Assembly: GCF_050947335.1 (NCBI RefSeq)
Contig: NC_134989.1
Span: 8,053,501 to 8,117,500 of the forward strand
Source of the DNA: Megachile rotundata
Taxonomy: Eukaryota > Arthropoda > Insecta > Hymenoptera > Megachilidae
Length of the DNA stretch: 64,000 nucleotides
Direction of reading: 5' to 3'
In this document: positions 60,309 through 64,000 of the stretch, piece by piece
Layout: each line of letters starts with the position of its first letter
Numbering within the stretch: position 1 is the stretch's first letter
Program-made: the position numbers and the translations under genes
The notes under the pieces: generated by a model
Told to the model about the DNA's origin: nothing
Databases searched by the model: none
What the model saw: the letters and a program-made list of their open reading frames with translations, nothing else

Positions 60309-61788
60309 ACTGCTTCATGCTATGAGCGGTATCTGTAGCTCAGCGTTAGGGTGAGAATCTCTAAACAATCTAAACTTCGGGTGATGTAACATTCCAAATC
60401 AGTCAGCAGTCTGGAAAGTCGGTGAACGCGCACACATCAGCTGACAGCCACGTGTTATACCACCTCCTTTCAAGGTTGCTACTTCTTATCGACATATCTA
60501 TTGGCGAATATGATTCGGTTTGTTTTGCACATTTTTTTTTTTTAAGTTACTGATTACTCGCAAACATAACTAAGGATTATAAGAAATAATTGCTAACGTA
60601 AGAGCTACTTAAACACGATTAGTACTTATTGAAAAAAAATGTTACAAAACAACAAATGTATTTATGCTAAACTCTCAACAAAACCTTCGTTTTATTTGCA
60701 AGAAATAAATTGCAGCAATAAGAAGAATATATTATTAGCAGCACCAAGTAAAATATATTAACTATAACTGCATTGAGTGTATAAATGATCTGTTCAGACT
60801 TATCTGTACAAATCTTTTGCTTCAATTTTTGTATCTTTTATAAAATAGAGATTATTTATTTGTATTGAACTAATGTTAAAAGAATCTATAAATATGCTCT
60901 TAAGACACTTATAACATTTTTACCATTTATACGTAATGAATGCATTGCATACATAAATAGGTATAAAGGTTATTATTATTTGAATATTCATAATTTTTAT
61001 TAAAGATGTCTTATTGAAATGTAAAAAAATCGTGCTTTTATCGGTGATATTTTTGTGACCAATTGAATAATTATATTTAAACTAGAGTTATATACCTTCC
61101 CGAAAGTACCGGGCGGGGAAAGTCCCTTTTTGACATCATTGAAGACAATGTTTTTTGACTTTTCCATCATAGTTGTCCACACACTTGCAAAGCAGCATTG
61201 AAACTGTTTTATAATTCATTATTGAGAGGCGGAAAGTATAAATATGTACTGCAATTTGATATAATTATCGGAAATATTTCTTTTTCAACTCGACTGCAGC
61301 GCCATTATTTCAGTGGCATATTGGTTATGTGGGTAAAGTAGATCGCGTTTTAAGCATTGAGTTCTAAAACTCAATGTTTGTTCACGACTAATATGAAAGA
61401 AAAGAAACAACAGCAAGCTTGAAGACTGTTAAACAGATTATGAAGAATTGGACGAAGATTTAAGAATTTTTACCTTACGTTCTATTATGCTGAAATATAT
61501 GTGATATCAATTGCTAGGTAAATTGAAAAATAGAAATTTACTTTCCTATAAACATTTCGAATGAACTTAGTATGCAATGCTAACAATTGAAATCTGTATA
61601 AATAATTTATTGTTATTGGTTTTATATGAAACAAATAAATTTAAATTATGAATCGAATTAACAACATGTATAATAAGAGTAGTGTTTTCTTTATAATGGA
61701 ATTTAAGTTTGATAAGTTAGATGTTATATTGTAGATTATAGGTTAGTTTCTATATACTATAACAGAACTTTTATTTCATTATTTTTAG
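60309..61788. promoter_or_regulatory. Divergent promoter region, SLC25A10 / ELP6
   Basis: The two genes start about 2.3 kb apart and face away from each other. 60309 to about 60450 is the likely SLC25A10 5' UTR exon. A GC-richer patch at 60395-60470 and another near 61300 may be core promoters. An acceptor (ATTATTTTTAG) ends at 61788, six bases before the ELP6 ATG, so ELP6 also has an upstream UTR exon; a possible donor is near 61517. Confidence 0.4.
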
Positions 61789-61793
61789 CGTAA

Positions 61794-62558
61794 ATGATGT
61801 GTAGCGTAATGGATTCAGTGTCCAATACACTTGGTATTGATAAAGTAAATATGGGTGGAAAATTAATATTAATCGAAGAGCAACATGATAGCAATGCAAA
61901 CTTCTTATTAAGTGCAGTTATCTCAAATGCGCTAAAGAAAGATTATGGAATATGCTTTGTACTTTTCCATAACACTTTCAACCATTATCATAATGTGGGT
62001 ATGAAATTTGGCTATAACCTTGCCTTATTAAAAGAAAAGAATATAGTTACTTTTATAGAACCAATAAAAATCGAAGCACTTGAAATGGAAAATATGTATA
62101 AAAAAACAATGAACAAAGTAATTGATAGTTTATTTATGACTGTTAGAAATGAGTACAGTAAAATGATGAAACTTAATAATCGTGTGATTATTATAATTGA
62201 TGATTTAAGTCATCTTTATAACTTTGGATTTGATTTAAAACAGTCTATGTATTATATAAGATGGTTAAGATCACTTGTTGAGAATGATAATGTATCCCAA
62301 CTTTGTATTCTGACACACACCTATATACATGAAGTACAAAGCTGGTTTAATACGTTTATAGATGTTCTTAAATATATGGCTCATTTATATGTTAAAGTTG
62401 AGCCTTTTAAAACAGGATATTCCAGTGATGCATCTGGCAAAATGACAATTAATTGGAGGGTTGATCCCATTAGATGCAACCATAATTGGCCAGAGATAGC
62501 AAAATACATATATAAATTATCAGACCGTCAAGTGCAAATTTATGCATCTGGAATATGA
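61794..62558 (+). CDS. Elp6: Elongator complex subunit 6
   Basis: One coding exon, 254 residues, close to the length of animal ELP6. The fold is RecA/KaiC-like without a Walker A loop, as known for ELP4-6. Recognisable segments are GKLILIEEQHDSNANFLLS near the start, a beta-strand IIIIDDLSHLYNFG in the middle and LCILTHTYIHEV after it. ELP4-5-6 form a hexameric ring that docks on Elongator and is needed for the wobble-uridine cm5U modification of tRNAs. A second in-frame Met directly follows the first; either could be used. Confidence 0.88.
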   Translation: MMCSVMDSVSNTLGIDKVNMGGKLILIEEQHDSNANFLLSAVISNALKKDYGICFVLFHNTFNHYHNVGMKFGYNLALLKEKNIVTFIEPIKIEALEMENMYKKTMNKVIDSLFMTVRNEYSKMMKLNNRVIIIIDDLSHLYNFGFDLKQSMYYIRWLRSLVENDNVSQLCILTHTYIHEVQSWFNTFIDVLKYMAHLYVKVEPFKTGYSSDASGKMTINWRVDPIRCNHNWPEIAKYIYKLSDRQVQIYASGI

Positions 62559-63648
62559 ACTGTATCAAATAAATTTTTATAAAGCTGGTTTAGAATTTTT
62601 TACTATATATGATCCCATATTAAAGTACAAATAAAATACATTGCAAATTTGTTATAAATATTGTATCTTATGAACTACTATTTCTTATGAAATATATTAC
62701 AAGCATGAAGTGCTTTGAAAACACTTCAATGTGATACTTAATAGAAGGTAATAATAATTTCAACGTGACTTAAAAAAAATATATGTTTATTTAGTGTTTT
62801 AAATACAGTTAAAATTAATGAAGGAAATTATTGAATAAATATGAAATCTAAATTCTTTTTCTGTAAATTATATACATGTTTTTGTAAAAATTACAAAACT
62901 ACAAATTTAAAATATATTAACTATAAATTTTAAAACTATGCATCATTTGAGCTTACAATACAAAATAATCTATGATGTTCCATGCAGATTATGACAATGA
63001 TATTTGACTCCATTGCTAATCTGTCAATCCTCCTCCTGAGTGGAAGAAACTTTGATGTTAAATATACTTGTAATACAAGTATTGGAAAAAGTATTTCTTC
63101 TATGTACTTCTCATTCTTATCAGACTATCCTAGGTGTACAGTAATTCTAAAATGAACTTTATTCATTTATATTTAGATACTAGTTATGGACAAAGGAAAT
63201 TTTTATACCTGCAATCTTTGTCATATTTCCCTTTAATTAACAGATCTGCAACCAAACCCTGCATTTTGTCCCTCTTTCAAAATCTTGACTTAACGAGTAA
63301 TTGAACACCTAGATGGTTCTCAGTGGATTAAGAAAGAAGTATTTAATTGTGTGGTAGTAGATCTTATTTTCTTTGTTAAAATAATTTATATGTTTCAGAT
63401 TGTTTTATATTGCAAGAATAAATTGTTAATTGAAAAGCAACTAAATAATAATATACATCTAATAAAAAAGTTAAAATGATTATTTTGTAGGTATATGAGC
63501 CATTCATTTGCCAAAATGATCAAGTCCACAATATAAAAGTGCTCCTCGCTCCCTTTTAGTAATTTCATTTTTGATCAAATGCTTAAAACCAGTAAAGTTG
63601 GTCGTTTTGGCCTTTGAACGGCTCATGTTCAGTTTCATTATGAAATTT
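62559..63648. other. Convergent 3' flanks
   Basis: 3' UTR of ELP6 and, on the minus strand, 3' UTR of the channel gene. No further gene recognised. Confidence 0.5.
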
Positions 63649-63912
63649 TTATATCCAAATAAAAGACCAATAAAAGATGTTGAATATAAGAAAAGCTACA
63701 GGAAATACAATTCTGCTACGTCTATCAATCCACTGAGCAATTTCTTGTGGTGTCATTGTCGTAAAATTATGTAACTGGGCAAGGGTTGCTCTTCTTGGGA
63801 AAGGTTTTGGTAGTGGTGTATTACTGATGGTTGCAATATTTCTTTCTGAGCATTCTGGGTCTTTGTCCTCTTCAATTTTAACAGAAGGTATGTTGAGAGT
63901 ACTTGGGAAACT
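63649..63912 (-). CDS. Cys-loop ligand-gated channel, last exon (partial)
   Basis: Minus-strand exon of 88 codons including stop, opened by a good acceptor (TTTATTCTACCACAG). It encodes the end of the cytoplasmic M3-M4 loop (PKPFPRRATLAQLHNF) and the last membrane helix, IDRRSRIVFPVAFLIFNIFY then WSFIWI and stop. The IDRxSRxxFPxxFxxFNxxYW pattern is that of the pentameric GABA/glycine-type anion channel family in insects. The exact member cannot be told from this exon. The rest of the gene lies beyond the right edge. Confidence 0.85.
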   Translation of the reverse strand, partial: SFPSTLNIPSVKIEEDKDPECSERNIATISNTPLPKPFPRRATLAQLHNFTTMTPQEIAQWIDRRSRIVFPVAFLIFNIFYWSFIWI

Positions 63913-64000
63913 CTGTGGTAGAATAAATTTTATGAAAAATATTTACTGTTTTATCTAAATATATAAAAAGTCGTTAACTATTATATATGTTAAATATTAA

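Noticed and set aside
60335..60410. tRNA-like D-arm (GTAGCTCAGCGTTAG)
   Set aside because: No anticodon stem or GTTCRANNC T-loop follows at the right distance; it lies in the SLC25A10 5' UTR exon.

Overview
The window is nuclear DNA of an insect, most likely a bee or another hymenopteran. It is strongly AT-rich, has intron-split genes with consensus GT/AG junctions, and carries many mini- and microsatellites. It encodes a single-copy short neuropeptide F precursor of the SQRSPSLRLRF-amide type. Gene models were built by hand by joining open frames at splice sites so that phase stays consistent. All were read by eye and no homology search was run.

Layout. Bases 1-6665 hold no protein gene. 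They form a repeat-rich locus dense in inverted repeats. A module (copy A about 1969-5047, copy B about 5048-6665) is present twice in tandem. Two of its stems differ between copies by paired compensatory changes, which points to a structured RNA. Copy A also contains a tandem array of 13-nt pieces, each flanked by a good 3' splice site and a good 5' splice site. From 8322 rightwards the window is ordinary genic DNA: (+) a TRMT2A-like degenerate RNA methyltransferase with an SP/RR-repeat and Trp-repeat tail (8322-13856); (+) mitochondrial ribosomal protein S10 (15224-16404); (-) a GNBP/beta-1,3-glucan recognition protein (17817-21254), head-to-head with (+) frataxin (21757-22580); (+) a conserved KIAA0825-like gene (23062-29269), tail-to-tail with (-) sNPF (coding 29976-30932, promoter near 32060); (-) a full-length but catalytically dead pyruvate kinase paralogue (35809-40846), directly downstream of (-) canonical pyruvate kinase PyK (42305/42842-45793, 5' region to about 47350); (+) an intact Jerky/Tigger-type transposase-derived gene that has lost two of three catalytic acidic residues (53322-54914); (-) the mitochondrial dicarboxylate carrier SLC25A10 (57135-59464), head-to-head with (+) Elongator subunit ELP6 (61794-62558); and (-) the last exon of a Cys-loop ligand-gated channel (63649-63912) that runs off the right edge.

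The genes do not form one pathway. Mitochondrial function recurs (mRpS10, frataxin, SLC25A10), as do glycolysis (PyK and its dead paralogue) and tRNA-modification-related proteins (TRMT2A-like, ELP6). A 720-bp fold-back element sits in an intron of the dead PK gene, a 175-bp MITE sits in an intron of the KIAA0825-like gene, and low-complexity arrays lie around 32.4-34.3 kb and 39.2-39.7 kb.

Most worth a second look: the duplicated structured-RNA module with covariation, the embedded array of splice-site-flanked 13-mers, the three pseudoenzymes (TRMT2A-like, PK-like, Jerky-like), and an alternative last exon of PyK.
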